Source: Kingella negevensis
GTDB taxonomy: Bacteria; Pseudomonadota; Gammaproteobacteria; Burkholderiales; Neisseriaceae
Length of the DNA: 64,000 nt
Reading direction: 5' to 3'
Assembly (NCBI RefSeq): GCF_030177895.1
Contig: NZ_CP123448.1
Location: forward strand, 1,116,001-1,180,000
A program made the translations under genes and the position numbers. Below, in pieces: positions 35,604 to 44,002 of the stretch; positions within the stretch are counted from its first letter, which is position 1; the number at the start of each line of letters is the position of its first letter. Below the pieces are notes generated by a model. It was not told the origin of the DNA. It ran no database searches and saw only the letters and a program-made list of their open reading frames with translations.

Positions 35604-36476
35604 ATGCCCAGCTTAACCATCGCCGCCGTAACAGGGCACGAGGGCTACACACAAGGCTCAGTCTACGCCATCAACCGCAGTTATCACGAACTCAAAGACC
35701 GCATTCCCGATATACGTTGCGTGTTAATCAGCCCCAACAAACCGCGAGATTTACCCAGCCACATTCAGCACTTTCGCGTTGCGCCGTTTGGTTATTTGGA
35801 ATACAACTTATTTATACTCTATTCGCTCGTGCAATTTGTGGAAACCGATTTTTGCCTAGTGGTGCAGAATGACGGCTGGGTGCTAGACGGCACACAATGG
35901 CGCGATGAATTTTTTGATTATGACTACATCGGCTCGCCATTGGTAACTCACTGGGCAAGCGTATGGCAAGGTCAGCCACATCAAATCAAATATCAATTTC
36001 TGCGACCCACTCCCACCAGAGCAGGCGAAGTCTTCTATCAAGCGCAAAACGGCGGCTTTTCATTACGCAGCCTGAAACTATTGGAAGCCCCACACGGCAT
36101 GGGTTTGAACATGGAAATCATGCCACCCGATTTGTTTTCAGGCAGCAACGACACACACCAGCTCAAATGGTCGCCACCATGGCACCATGAAGACATGTTT
36201 CTCAGCGTGTGGAAGCGCGGCGAATTGGAAAGATACGGCATCAAGTTTGCGCCCGAATCGCTGGCGATGACGTTTTCCACCGAAAACCCAGATTGCTGCG
36301 AAAATTATGGCGGTTCGCGTGATAGATTGCTTGGGTTTCATTTATCATGGTTTGAACTTGCTGATGAAAATACCATTAAATTAAAAGAGACACCTGTGCA
36401 GCCTGAAAAATTTATGCAACTGCCATTGCTTCAGAAAATGCTCAATCGTGGCTTTAAAATCATGGTAGAACTATAA
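35604..36476 (+). CDS. DUF5672-type putative glycosyltransferase
   Basis: A 290-residue protein resembling DUF5672 proteins, often found with surface polysaccharide genes. Features: SLTIAAVTGHEGYTQGSVYAI, the acceptor-like VQNDGWVLDGTQWRDEFFDYDYIGSP (D-rich, possible metal site), NGGFSLRSLKLLE and PPWHHEDMFLS. The NGGFSLRS and HxED features are reminiscent of GT-A glycosyltransferases. No signal peptide or membrane helix. It is an isolated gene between DUS hairpins; substrate unknown. Confidence 0.7.
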   Translation: MPSLTIAAVTGHEGYTQGSVYAINRSYHELKDRIPDIRCVLISPNKPRDLPSHIQHFRVAPFGYLEYNLFILYSLVQFVETDFCLVVQNDGWVLDGTQWRDEFFDYDYIGSPLVTHWASVWQGQPHQIKYQFLRPTPTRAGEVFYQAQNGGFSLRSLKLLEAPHGMGLNMEIMPPDLFSGSNDTHQLKWSPPWHHEDMFLSVWKRGELERYGIKFAPESLAMTFSTENPDCCENYGGSRDRLLGFHLSWFELADENTIKLKETPVQPEKFMQLPLLQKMLNRGFKIMVEL

Positions 36477-36481
36477 AACAA

Positions 36482-36514
36482 ATGCAGCCTGAAAACACTT
36501 TCAGGCTGCATTTT
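36482..36514. terminator. DUS-pair hairpin
   Basis: ATGCAGCCTGAAA and TTTCAGGCTGCAT with a short loop and T5, between the DUF5672 gene and rpmJ2. Confidence 0.8.
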
Positions 36515-36541
36515 TCTCACACAAACACAAGGAATAAACTT

Positions 36542-36667
36542 TTAACGCTGACGCGCTTTAAATCGTGGATTAGATTTACAAATCACATAAACCTTGCCAC
36601 GGCGGCGCACCACTTGGCAATCACGGCTGCGCGTTTTTGCTGTTTTCAAAGAAGACAATACTTGCAT
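36542..36667 (-). CDS. rpmJ: Ribosomal protein bL36, zinc-independent paralog
   Basis: A 41-residue L36, too short for usual ORF cut-offs: [19 protein letters not shown] followed by [19 protein letters not shown]. It matches the YkgO-type (C-minus) form: the four zinc ligands of standard L36 are absent and only two cysteines remain. It starts 2 bp after rpmE2 ends, with AAGGAGTG as ribosome-binding site, so the two are one operon used when zinc is scarce. Confidence 0.9.
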   Translation of the reverse strand: MQVLSSLKTAKTRSRDCQVVRRRGKVYVICKSNPRFKARQR

Positions 36668-36669
36668 GA

Positions 36670-36942
36670 TTACACTCCTTTTTTGAATGCCGACATCATG
36701 CCAGCAAAGCGTTGGTTGAATTGGCTCGCGCGACCTTCCTTGTTGTGTTCGCGCTGTTTGCCCGTATAAACAGGGTGTGATTCAGACGAAGTGTCCAGCA
36801 TAAATACGGGGTATTCATTGCCGTCCGTCCACTTCATCGTTTTGTTGGTGGGCGCGCAGGAACGAATTAACCAGCCTGTTTCCGCGCTGCTGTCGTAAAA
36901 CAGAACTGTGCGGTAGTTTTCAGGGTGAATGCCTTGTTTCAT
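36670..36942 (-). CDS. rpmE2: Ribosomal protein bL31 type B, zinc-independent
   Basis: A 90-residue L31 type [53 protein letters not shown] and [19 protein letters not shown]. The CxxC zinc motif of type A L31 is missing. Type B L31 replaces the zinc form under zinc limitation and frees zinc. A Zur-type palindrome lies 27 bp upstream of its start. First gene of rpmE2-rpmJ2. Confidence 0.93.
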   Translation of the reverse strand: MKQGIHPENYRTVLFYDSSAETGWLIRSCAPTNKTMKWTDGNEYPVFMLDTSSESHPVYTGKQREHNKEGRASQFNQRFAGMMSAFKKGV

Positions 36943-36968
36943 TTCTCTCTATCTCCATAAAGCTAAAA

Positions 36969-36983
36969 TGTTATAGTATAACA
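36969..36983 (-). promoter_or_regulatory. Zur operator upstream of rpmE2-rpmJ2
   Basis: TGTTATAGTATAACA, a perfect 7-1-7 palindrome matching the core of the proteobacterial Zur consensus (TGTTATANTATAACA). It sits where it would block a promoter of rpmE2. Confidence 0.85.
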
Positions 36984-37076
36984 CTCTCAACAAAAAATCA
37001 ATCGCAGCCTGAAAACTTTTGTAAATTTTACAGCCTGTGTATAATAAAAACCCACTTAATTCTCAACGATTTACCC

Positions 37077-37961
37077 ATGAAAAGCCAATTCCAGCGCGTC
37101 GGCATACTCACGCGTCCGCGTACACCCGATATTATCCCCGTTATCCACGATTTGATTGATTTCCTGAATCAAGCAGATTTTGAAATCTATCTGGATAAAC
37201 AATGTGTTGATGAAAAAATGGTCGCCCCAGAATACCAGCAAAAATGCCACATCAGCGAAAAAATTGGACAAGACTGCGACTTGATTTTAGTGCTAGGCGG
37301 CGACGGCACATTTTTATCTGCAGCACGAAAAGCCGCGCCGTATCGCATTCCCCTGATTGGCGTGAACCAAGGGCATTTGGGTTTTCTCACGCAAATCAAT
37401 CGTGAAAACATGGTGGAAGAGCTAACCAAAATGTTCATGGGGCAATATTTGGCAGACGAATGTATTTTGTTAGAAACCGCCGTGCTGCGAGACGGCGAAG
37501 AGATTTATCATGGCATTGCGCTGAACGACACCGTAGTTTCACGCGGCGGCACAGGACAAATGATTGAATTTGAAGTATTTATCAACGATGAATTTGTCTT
37601 ATCGCAACGCTCAGATGGCTTGATTGTGTCCACGCCAACGGGTTCAACCGCCTATTCATTGGCAGCAGGCGGCCCGATTTTGCAGACCGCTATCCGCGCG
37701 TTCACGCTTGTGCCGATTTGTCCACAATCCATGAGCAACCGCCCGATTGTGATTCCCGATAACAGCGAAATCCGCATTCTGATTACCAAAGCAGGCGACG
37801 CGCGTGTGCATTATGATGGGCAATCTTTCCTAGATATTCAAAGCCTTGATGAAATTGTGATACACCGATACCGCCACAATCTGCGCGTGTTGCATCCCGT
37901 GGATTATCAGTATTACAAAACCTTGCGCCAAAAATTGCATTGGAGCGAACAAATCGTATAA
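37077..37961 (+). CDS. nadK: NAD kinase
   Basis: Phosphorylates NAD to NADP. The 294-residue enzyme shows the catalytic GGDGTFLSAAR (about residues 73-83), GVNQGHLGFLT, the NDTVVSRGGTGQMIEFEVFIND region and the glycine-rich TPTGSTAYSLAAGGPI. Length and motifs are standard. It is followed by a DUS hairpin and gshA. Confidence 0.95.
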   Translation: MKSQFQRVGILTRPRTPDIIPVIHDLIDFLNQADFEIYLDKQCVDEKMVAPEYQQKCHISEKIGQDCDLILVLGGDGTFLSAARKAAPYRIPLIGVNQGHLGFLTQINRENMVEELTKMFMGQYLADECILLETAVLRDGEEIYHGIALNDTVVSRGGTGQMIEFEVFINDEFVLSQRSDGLIVSTPTGSTAYSLAAGGPILQTAIRAFTLVPICPQSMSNRPIVIPDNSEIRILITKAGDARVHYDGQSFLDIQSLDEIVIHRYRHNLRVLHPVDYQYYKTLRQKLHWSEQIV

Positions 37962-37963
37962 AT

Positions 37964-38004
37964 TTTTCAGGCTGCGTTTTGAGACAGTAAACGCAGCCTG
38001 AAAA
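37964..38004 (+). terminator. DUS-pair hairpin after nadK
   Basis: TTTTTCAGGCTGCGTTT and AAACGCAGCCTGAAAA around GAGACAGT. It lacks a strong T run on the plus strand, so termination is uncertain. Confidence 0.6.
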
Positions 38005-38059
38005 TATATCTAACGTGTATAATCGAGACCACTTATCATCAATAAAATGGAAACACATT

Positions 38060-39400
38060 ATGCAACTCCCTGTTATTTCCTCAGATTACCAACACTATCT
38101 ACAAGAATTTGAACAAACAATCCTGAAAAACCACAGCAAAATCGAAGCATGGTTTCGCAGCCAGTGGAAGCAACATCAGCCCCCATTTTACGGCTCAGTA
38201 GACATTCGTAATGCAGGCTACAAAATTGCCAGCATCGACATGAACCTCTTTCCTGGCGGCTTCAACAATCTCAATCCCAACTTCATTCCTTTGGCAACCA
38301 TCGCCGCGCAAGACGCAGTAGAACGCGCCTGCGAAACCGCCAAATCCGTGCTGCTGATTCCCGAAAACCACACGCGCAACACCTACTATCTGCAAAACGT
38401 GTACGCGCTTGCCACCATTTTGCGCAACGCAGGTTTTGAAGTACGCATTGGCTCATTCAACCCAGAATTGACCGAAGCCACCGAATTTGAAACCGCTTTG
38501 GGCGACAAATTGCTGATTGAACCATTGCAACGCACCCGCGAACGCGTCCACTTGGCAGACGGTTTCTCGCCCTGTTTTGTGTTATTGAATAACGACTTAT
38601 CAGCAGGCATTCCCGAAATTCTGCAAGGTATTTCGCAAACTGTGTTGCCCCCATTGCACGGCGGCTGGACAACACGCCGCAAAACGCATCATTTTGAAGC
38701 GTATAACCAAGTGGCAAAAGAATTTGCCGAATTGCTGCAAATTGATGAATGGCAAATCAATCCATATTTTGAACAAATCAGCGGCTTGAATTTCCAAGAG
38801 CGCGAGGGCGAAGATGCTTTGGCGGACGCGGTTGAGCGCGTGTTGGCAAAAATCCAAGCGAAATACGATGAAAAAGGCATTACTGACAAGCCGTTTGTGA
38901 TTGTGAAAGCGGACGCTGGCACTTACGGCATGGGTGTGATGAGCGTGAAATCGGCGGACGAAGTGCGCGGCTTGAATCGCAAAAATCGCAATAAAATGGC
39001 GAAAGTGAAAGAGGGCTTGGAAGTTTCAGAAGTGATTGTTCAAGAAGGGATTTACACTTATGAAACGCTGAATGGCGCGGTGTCTGAACCTGTGGTTTAC
39101 ATGATGGATAGATTTGTTATCGGCGGCTTTTTCCGCGTACACGAAGGGCGCGGCAACGATGAGAATTTGAACGCTGGCGGCATGGTGTTTGTGCCGTTAA
39201 ATCAAAGCATTCCAAACGCAGGCAACGCAAATGATTCGGCTACGCAAGAAAAATGCAAACGCGTGTTTGAACAATGGGACGAATTGGGCATGGCTAGCCC
39301 TGACGCGGAAAATCCTGATTGTTCGTGCAACCGCTTGTATGTTTATGGCGTGATGGCGCGATTGTCTTTGTTGGCTGCGTCTTTGGAATTGGCTAAGTAA
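38060..39400 (+). CDS. gshA: Glutamate-cysteine ligase (type found in Neisseria and relatives)
   Basis: First enzyme of glutathione synthesis. The 446-residue protein matches the proteobacterial GshA type that differs from E. coli GshA: SVDIRNAGYKIASIDMNLFPGGFNNL near the N-terminus, PENHTRNTYYLQNVY, VIVKADAGTYGMGVMSV (ATP-grasp-like) and DRFVIGGFFRVHEGRGNDENLNAGGMVF. Start at 38060; the 15 preceding codons are leader. Confidence 0.92.
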   Translation: MQLPVISSDYQHYLQEFEQTILKNHSKIEAWFRSQWKQHQPPFYGSVDIRNAGYKIASIDMNLFPGGFNNLNPNFIPLATIAAQDAVERACETAKSVLLIPENHTRNTYYLQNVYALATILRNAGFEVRIGSFNPELTEATEFETALGDKLLIEPLQRTRERVHLADGFSPCFVLLNNDLSAGIPEILQGISQTVLPPLHGGWTTRRKTHHFEAYNQVAKEFAELLQIDEWQINPYFEQISGLNFQEREGEDALADAVERVLAKIQAKYDEKGITDKPFVIVKADAGTYGMGVMSVKSADEVRGLNRKNRNKMAKVKEGLEVSEVIVQEGIYTYETLNGAVSEPVVYMMDRFVIGGFFRVHEGRGNDENLNAGGMVFVPLNQSIPNAGNANDSATQEKCKRVFEQWDELGMASPDAENPDCSCNRLYVYGVMARLSLLAASLELAK

Positions 39401-39444
39401 ATTTTCAGGCTGCCTGAAAGTAATTTTTTAAAACAAGGTAAACC

Positions 39445-40362
39445 ATGCAAACCCCTATTGAACGTGTCCCAAATGAAACCCAAATCATTGATTGCATGAC
39501 ACAACTGGTATCCAAAAATACCACCAGTTACAGCGAAGTGGTGCAAAAATACGCCCGATTGCGGTTGGCTGATTTTTCGGAGTTGCTCAAAGAATGGCAA
39601 AACCCAGAATTTGCCGCGCAACTGGGTCAAGCCGCGTTACCCAATGTTGCCAATGCCATTCACAGAAGCAATCTCACACCAGAGCAAAGCCAAAAATTGC
39701 TGGCATACTTAATGCAAACCGCTAAACAAGGCAACACCACCGCCGTTTTGTATTTGGCGTATTTGCACGCCAAAGGTTTGCACGCGCCGCAATCGCTGCA
39801 AAAAACCGCCAGCTATGTGCGTTATGCCGCGCAAAAAGGCGATTGGCGCGCCACGCGATTTTGGGCGGAATTGCTGATTGCCTCGCCTTTAGCCGCGTGT
39901 GAATTATTGGAAACCGATGTTCAGGCTGCTGCAGAAAAATGGCACGTGCAACAAGGCAATATTGCGCCCGACAAAATAGAACAAAGTTGCCGCCGCTATT
40001 ACGCTGCGCCTGCTATGGTGAAATTTGCCGCGCGTCAGCGTTTGGAAATGGCGCAAAAACAAGGCAGTCCCACCGCAGAAAAACGCTTGAAAGGCTTAAC
40101 TGTGTTGGGCGAACTGCCAGCTAATCCGCCAGCCAAGCAATTTCAAAGTGTGGAAAACTGGCTGGAATTGCAATTCTCCAAAAACCAAACGGCGCAATTG
40201 ATGGGCGGTGGCGATGTTACTTTTCTGCCTGAAAACGTGCCGCTTTTGCCGCAGCCTGAAGATGAAGAACCTGTGTGGTATAAACCTGCAAAATATGGCG
40301 CAATGTTTTTGATTGGTTTATTGTTTTTCACTTTGATGATGAAAATGACCGTGCCGAAATAA
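39445..40362 (+). CDS. Sel1/TPR-like protein with C-terminal membrane anchor
   Basis: A 305-residue protein. The middle holds Sel1-type helical repeats (QTAKQGNTTAVLYLAYLHAKGL, YAAQKGDWRATRFWAELL, AQKQGSPTAEKRLKGL). After a Pro-rich linker with a DUS-encoded PQPEDEEP, one hydrophobic segment (about 283-300) ends the protein, so it is probably tail-anchored in the inner membrane with the repeats in the cytoplasm. Function unknown. It follows gshA after a DUS, separate from it. Confidence 0.68.
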   Translation: MQTPIERVPNETQIIDCMTQLVSKNTTSYSEVVQKYARLRLADFSELLKEWQNPEFAAQLGQAALPNVANAIHRSNLTPEQSQKLLAYLMQTAKQGNTTAVLYLAYLHAKGLHAPQSLQKTASYVRYAAQKGDWRATRFWAELLIASPLAACELLETDVQAAAEKWHVQQGNIAPDKIEQSCRRYYAAPAMVKFAARQRLEMAQKQGSPTAEKRLKGLTVLGELPANPPAKQFQSVENWLELQFSKNQTAQLMGGGDVTFLPENVPLLPQPEDEEPVWYKPAKYGAMFLIGLLFFTLMMKMTVPK

Positions 40363-40398
40363 ACAAAAGCAGCCTGAAACTTTTGCGAAACCTCGTAA

Positions 40399-40416
40399 GG
40401 TGGGATTTATCCCACC
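40399..40416. repeat. Short hairpin GGTGGGATTTATCCCACC
   Basis: A small perfect palindrome in the 100-bp gap between converging genes. It resembles the dispersed hairpins elsewhere. Confidence 0.5.
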
Positions 40417-40427
40417 ATTTTTGAACG

Positions 40428-40466
40428 ATTTTGCAGCCTGAAAATCACTTTTCAGGCTGCATTTTT
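40428..40466. terminator. DUS-pair terminator at the lpxK end
   Basis: TGCAGCCTGAAAAT and TTTTCAGGCTGCA with T5, between converging genes. Confidence 0.8.
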
Positions 40467-41481
40467 ATATCCCCAACTTCCACAATACCCAATCCCCCAA
40501 GTCAGGCTCAATCTCCGCCCGAATCGGCAGCACCCACACATTCTCAGGCACATTTTCAGGCAGCTTTACCGCATCTTTTTCCGTGATAAAAACATAATCC
40601 GCCACTGGCAAATCCGCCACATTTATCGCCGCATGGTCGGGCAAAACCACCGTATTTTGCAGCCTGAAACCCAGTTCCCCCAACGAATCAAAAAACCGCT
40701 GCGGACGAGCAATCCCAGCCACCGCCACGCACGTTTCCCCTGTTTTCAGGCTGCTTGCCAACAAGGTTTCTTGCGGACAATTAAACCGATACGGCGCAGC
40801 AATTTGCGTTTGGCTGTAAAACACATTTTCAGGCAGCCTGAAAACGGTTTTTTGTTCAGTCATGCCATTGCTGAACACCACGCAATCCACGGTTTCTAAA
40901 CGGGAAACAGGTTCACGCAATCCGCCGTTTGGCAGCACGTCCAAATTATCGCGCCCCATATCGGCGGCTGGAAACACGCAAATTTCCACATCACGCGCCA
41001 AGCGGTAATGCTGCAAGCCATCATCTGCCACAATCATTTGCAAATCAGGATTTTGCGCCAACAACGCCCTACCCACTTCGTAACGGTTTACACCAACAGC
41101 AGTCGGCACGTGAGTTTGTCGGAACAGCATAAGCGGTTCATCGCCTGCATCTGCTGCGTGACTGTTATCCGTTAAAACATGAATGGCTTGCGACGCTCTG
41201 CCGTAGCCGCGGCTAATCACGCCTACTTTCACGCCGCGTTTTTGCAGCGACGACACCAGCGCGGCGGTTATCGGCGTTTTGCCTGTACCGCCTGCGTGAA
41301 TATTGCCGACAATCACCACAGGAACGGGTAGTTTCTGCGTTTTCAGGCTGCCTGAAAGAAAATTGGCGCGACGTTTGGCGGTGATATGGGCAAATAGTTT
41401 GGACAAGGGGCGCAGGAATAGGCGCAAAATGGGGTTGGGATTTTGCCAGTGGTTTTCGATGATTTGGTGTAGAGATTTCAT
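40465..41481 (-). CDS. lpxK: LpxK, tetraacyldisaccharide 4'-kinase
   Basis: Phosphorylates the 4' position of the lipid A precursor at the inner membrane. 338 residues from the ATG at 41481; an upstream in-frame start is made of DUS sequence and rejected. Visible: Walker [16 protein letters not shown] (about 56-70), [17 protein letters not shown], the catalytic [14 protein letters not shown] and [14 protein letters not shown]. At least three DUS copies are read in frame (SGSLKTQ, FRLPEN, SSLKTGE). In many relatives lpxK follows msbA; here it is apart from it. Confidence 0.94.
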   Translation of the reverse strand: MKSLHQIIENHWQNPNPILRLFLRPLSKLFAHITAKRRANFLSGSLKTQKLPVPVVIVGNIHAGGTGKTPITAALVSSLQKRGVKVGVISRGYGRASQAIHVLTDNSHAADAGDEPLMLFRQTHVPTAVGVNRYEVGRALLAQNPDLQMIVADDGLQHYRLARDVEICVFPAADMGRDNLDVLPNGGLREPVSRLETVDCVVFSNGMTEQKTVFRLPENVFYSQTQIAAPYRFNCPQETLLASSLKTGETCVAVAGIARPQRFFDSLGELGFRLQNTVVLPDHAAINVADLPVADYVFITEKDAVKLPENVPENVWVLPIRAEIEPDLGDWVLWKLGI

Positions 41482-41562
41482 GTTTTCAGGCTGTGTAATG
41501 AATGGATTTTCAGGCTGCATTTTGTCTAAAAGCAGCCTGAAAAATAGGGAATTATAGCAATT

Positions 41563-42723
41563 TCAGGCTGCAATTAACTTACGCAAAAATTGCTGACATT
41601 CGTCCAACTGGGCAATTTCAATAAATTCATTCGCTTTATGCGCCTGCTCAATGCTACCTGGTCCGCAAACAATTGTCGGCACGCCAGCGCGTTCAAACAG
41701 CCCTGCTTCAGTCGCGTAAGACACTTTTCTGATTTCATTATCACGGCGCAACGCACACGCAAGCAGGGTAATCGCCGCTTGTTCAGACGCTTCTAAACTC
41801 GGCACAAACGCACGTGTTATCAATTCAACCGCCGCTTCTGAATATTCTTTGCGCATGGCTGGCAGCAGTTCATTGTGGATATACGCTTCAATTTCTTGCT
41901 GAATTTCTGCCGCAGGCACACCAGGTAAATTGCGGAACTCATACTGAAATTGGCAATCTTCAGGAACCACGTTCACCGCAATTCCACCTTGAATGAGATT
42001 GGTCGTCATCGTTGTGTAAGGCACATCGTAAAGCCCGTCAAATGGACCTTTCGCACGAAATGCGTCCGCAATATCACGAATGCGGCAAATCAACCGCGCA
42101 GCGTATTCAATCGCGTTGCACCCCTGCGGCGTGAGCGAAGAATGCGCTGCTTTACCGTGTACTTTGCACTGATACACGCTGATTCCCTTGTGCGCCACCA
42201 CCACGCGCATGCTTGTTGGTTCGCCCACAATGCAGCCATCCACTTTTTGACCGCGCTTTTGCCACTCTTCAATCATCAACGGCATGCCAATGCAGCCCAC
42301 TTCTTCATCATAAGATAACGCCAAATGAATGGGCTTTTTGCGTTCTTGCACCACCCATTCAGGCAGCAACGCCAGCACGGATGCAATAAAGCCTTTCATA
42401 TCGCTCGCGCCACGCCCGTATAATTTGCCGTTTTGTTCTGTTAATTCAAAGGGATTGGTCGCCCAATCTTGCCCGTCTACAGGCACAACATCAGTATGCC
42501 CTGATAACACTAATCCGCCTTGCGTTTCGCCGTTGGACGCGGGCAATGTCGCAAACAAATTTGCCTTGTCGCCCGTTGCGTTTTTATCGACCCAGCAAGT
42601 TAAACCCAATTGTGAGAAATAGGTTTGCACGCACTCAATTAACGCCAAATTGGAATGACGGCTGGTTGTGTCAAAAGAAACCAGTTTGGTTAGCCATTGT
42701 TGGGCGTTTAGATTTTGGGACAT
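41563..42723 (-). CDS. argE: Acetylornithine deacetylase
   Basis: A 386-residue M20 metallopeptidase-family enzyme that releases acetate from N-acetylornithine in arginine synthesis. Metal and catalytic motifs: LSGHTDVVPVDGQDW (His and Asp), YGRGASDMKGFIA (Asp), SYDEEVGCIG (Glu pair), and EPTSM. The C-terminal ATEAGLFERAGVPTIVCGPGSIEQAHKANEFI is typical of ArgE rather than DapE or pepT. Length is normal. Confidence 0.92.
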   Translation of the reverse strand: MSQNLNAQQWLTKLVSFDTTSRHSNLALIECVQTYFSQLGLTCWVDKNATGDKANLFATLPASNGETQGGLVLSGHTDVVPVDGQDWATNPFELTEQNGKLYGRGASDMKGFIASVLALLPEWVVQERKKPIHLALSYDEEVGCIGMPLMIEEWQKRGQKVDGCIVGEPTSMRVVVAHKGISVYQCKVHGKAAHSSLTPQGCNAIEYAARLICRIRDIADAFRAKGPFDGLYDVPYTTMTTNLIQGGIAVNVVPEDCQFQYEFRNLPGVPAAEIQQEIEAYIHNELLPAMRKEYSEAAVELITRAFVPSLEASEQAAITLLACALRRDNEIRKVSYATEAGLFERAGVPTIVCGPGSIEQAHKANEFIEIAQLDECQQFLRKLIAA

Positions 42724-42870
42724 GGTATCTCCTTGAAGTAAAATAGAATAATGGGAATGATTAAAGACGAAATGGGCAAGGCGCGTTAAGTTTTGGGCGA
42801 TAAAAAAGACGAGTGCGAAACTCGTCTTTTTTTCAGGCTACTTTTTAATGTGCGACAAAATTTTTGCAAT

Positions 42871-42926
42871 GGAACGTCGGCGGCTCGCTGACACATTTCA
42901 AATAAAACTTGTGATTATCAAAAATT
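42871..42926. repeat. Half copy of the GTCGG MITE-like repeat, cut by IS1
   Basis: GGAACGTCGGCGGCTCGCTGA and the AT-rich core that follows match the left half of 4614-4703. The match stops at the IS1 end, and no right half is found beyond the IS. Confidence 0.7.
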
Positions 42927-43733
42927 GGTGGTGTCCTGAAAAGTGTGCTGTAAAACTAAACAATGCCAAAATGAATATCAAAGAAAGCTAAATCAAAAAC
43001 TTTCTTGTGATAAAACATACTTTTAGAAAAGCAACACGTTTTTCTAAACGCTCGCCTTACTTTGTGCCGTAAACGACAGTTATTACCCTCAATGCCAACT
43101 GTGTGTTGCTTACCAACTAGATGCCATTCTTCATTTGAAAAGACATTTAAAAATGCAGCCCAGTCGTCGGTCGCAATTCTGTCATAGGTTACACGCAACT
43201 CTTTCAAACGCCGTTTGAGTGCTCGCGCTGTTGCTAAATCGCGCTTACCCCAAACGTAAGCGACAATTTCGCCACTTTCTCTGTGATAGGCATAGACTAG
43301 CCACACTTTATTAGACTTGTTACCGACAAATGTCCAAAACTCGTCTATTTCAAGTGTAGAGTAATGTTTTTGTTTAGGAAATGGCTCAAACTCATGGCGT
43401 TTTAAGGCAGCCTGAACTTTGTCTTTGCTGTAACCCGTAATTGCTGCAATATCGCGAATGCCACAACCTCTAACGGTCATTCTCCAAACCTGTTCATCAG
43501 CTTTGGAATGACAACCCTTATAGGTAAGGTTATGGTCGCCAATAAAATTACGGCAGCAATCTTTACAAAAATACTTTTGTTTACGATTGCCAGAGTAGCC
43601 ATTTTTCTTTATATTTTGTCCTTGGCAGCGAGGACATTTCAGAGTTATTTGTATTTTCACACATTCAATAATACTCTGTTCTCGCTGCTTTTTTATTGCT
43701 TATTTTTTACAGCACACTTTTCAGGACACCACC
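42927..43733 (-). mobile_element. IS1-family insertion sequence, copy 2
   Basis: 807 bp, nearly identical to copy 1, with the same 29-bp inverted ends. The 8-bp flanks differ (CAAAAATT left, CAATAGGT right), so there is no target duplication. That points to a rearrangement or adjacent deletion after insertion. It forms the left boundary of the transferrin-receptor segment. Confidence 0.9.
42956..43660 (-). CDS. IS1-family transposase (single-frame)
   Basis: A 234-residue transposase differing from copy 1 by only a few residues (MKIQITLKCPRC for MKTEITLICPRC; HRESGE for HRESDE). Zinc ribbon, HTH and DDE parts are complete. Starts at GTG. Apparently functional. Confidence 0.9.
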   Translation of the reverse strand: MKIQITLKCPRCQGQNIKKNGYSGNRKQKYFCKDCCRNFIGDHNLTYKGCHSKADEQVWRMTVRGCGIRDIAAITGYSKDKVQAALKRHEFEPFPKQKHYSTLEIDEFWTFVGNKSNKVWLVYAYHRESGEIVAYVWGKRDLATARALKRRLKELRVTYDRIATDDWAAFLNVFSNEEWHLVGKQHTVGIEGNNCRLRHKVRRAFRKTCCFSKSMFYHKKVFDLAFFDIHFGIV

Positions 43734-44002
43734 CAATAGGTTACTATCCAAATCAATGAGCAATGTGCGGATTTTTTCGTAACTGGGTGTTCGTAACTGG
43801 GTGTATTATCTCTATCCCATGCAAGATATTGTTTTAATTCATCAATATTATTAGCAAGGAATGCACCTATCGAAATATTCGTCTAGTGAGTGCATGGTGT
43901 TGTCTATTTGGCTGTTTAAACTTCGTGCATTATACTTTTAATTTAAAACTTGTCAGGTCTGAGGAATTCCCTCCCTTTTGGGAGGGACGTTAATAGAATA
44001 AT
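43734..44002. other. Gene remnant between IS1 and tbpA
   Basis: 269 bp without an intact gene. On the minus strand, fragments MHSLDEYFD and, in another frame, FLANNIDELKQYLAWDRDN look like pieces of one old, frameshifted gene whose 3' end was lost at the IS1. A 14-bp tandem duplication (TTCGTAACTGGGTG twice, 43776-43803) lies within it. The parent family is not recognised. Confidence 0.5.
43968..43987 (-). terminator. Hairpin beyond tbpA
   Basis: TCCCTCCC-TTTT-GGGAGGGA, an 8-bp GC-rich stem 15 bp after the tbpA stop. No strong T run follows on the minus strand. Confidence 0.55.

Noticed and set aside
41563..42723. DapE (succinyl-diaminopimelate desuccinylase)
   Set aside because: Same M20 family, but the C-terminal CGPGSIEQAHKANEF pattern is that of ArgE.
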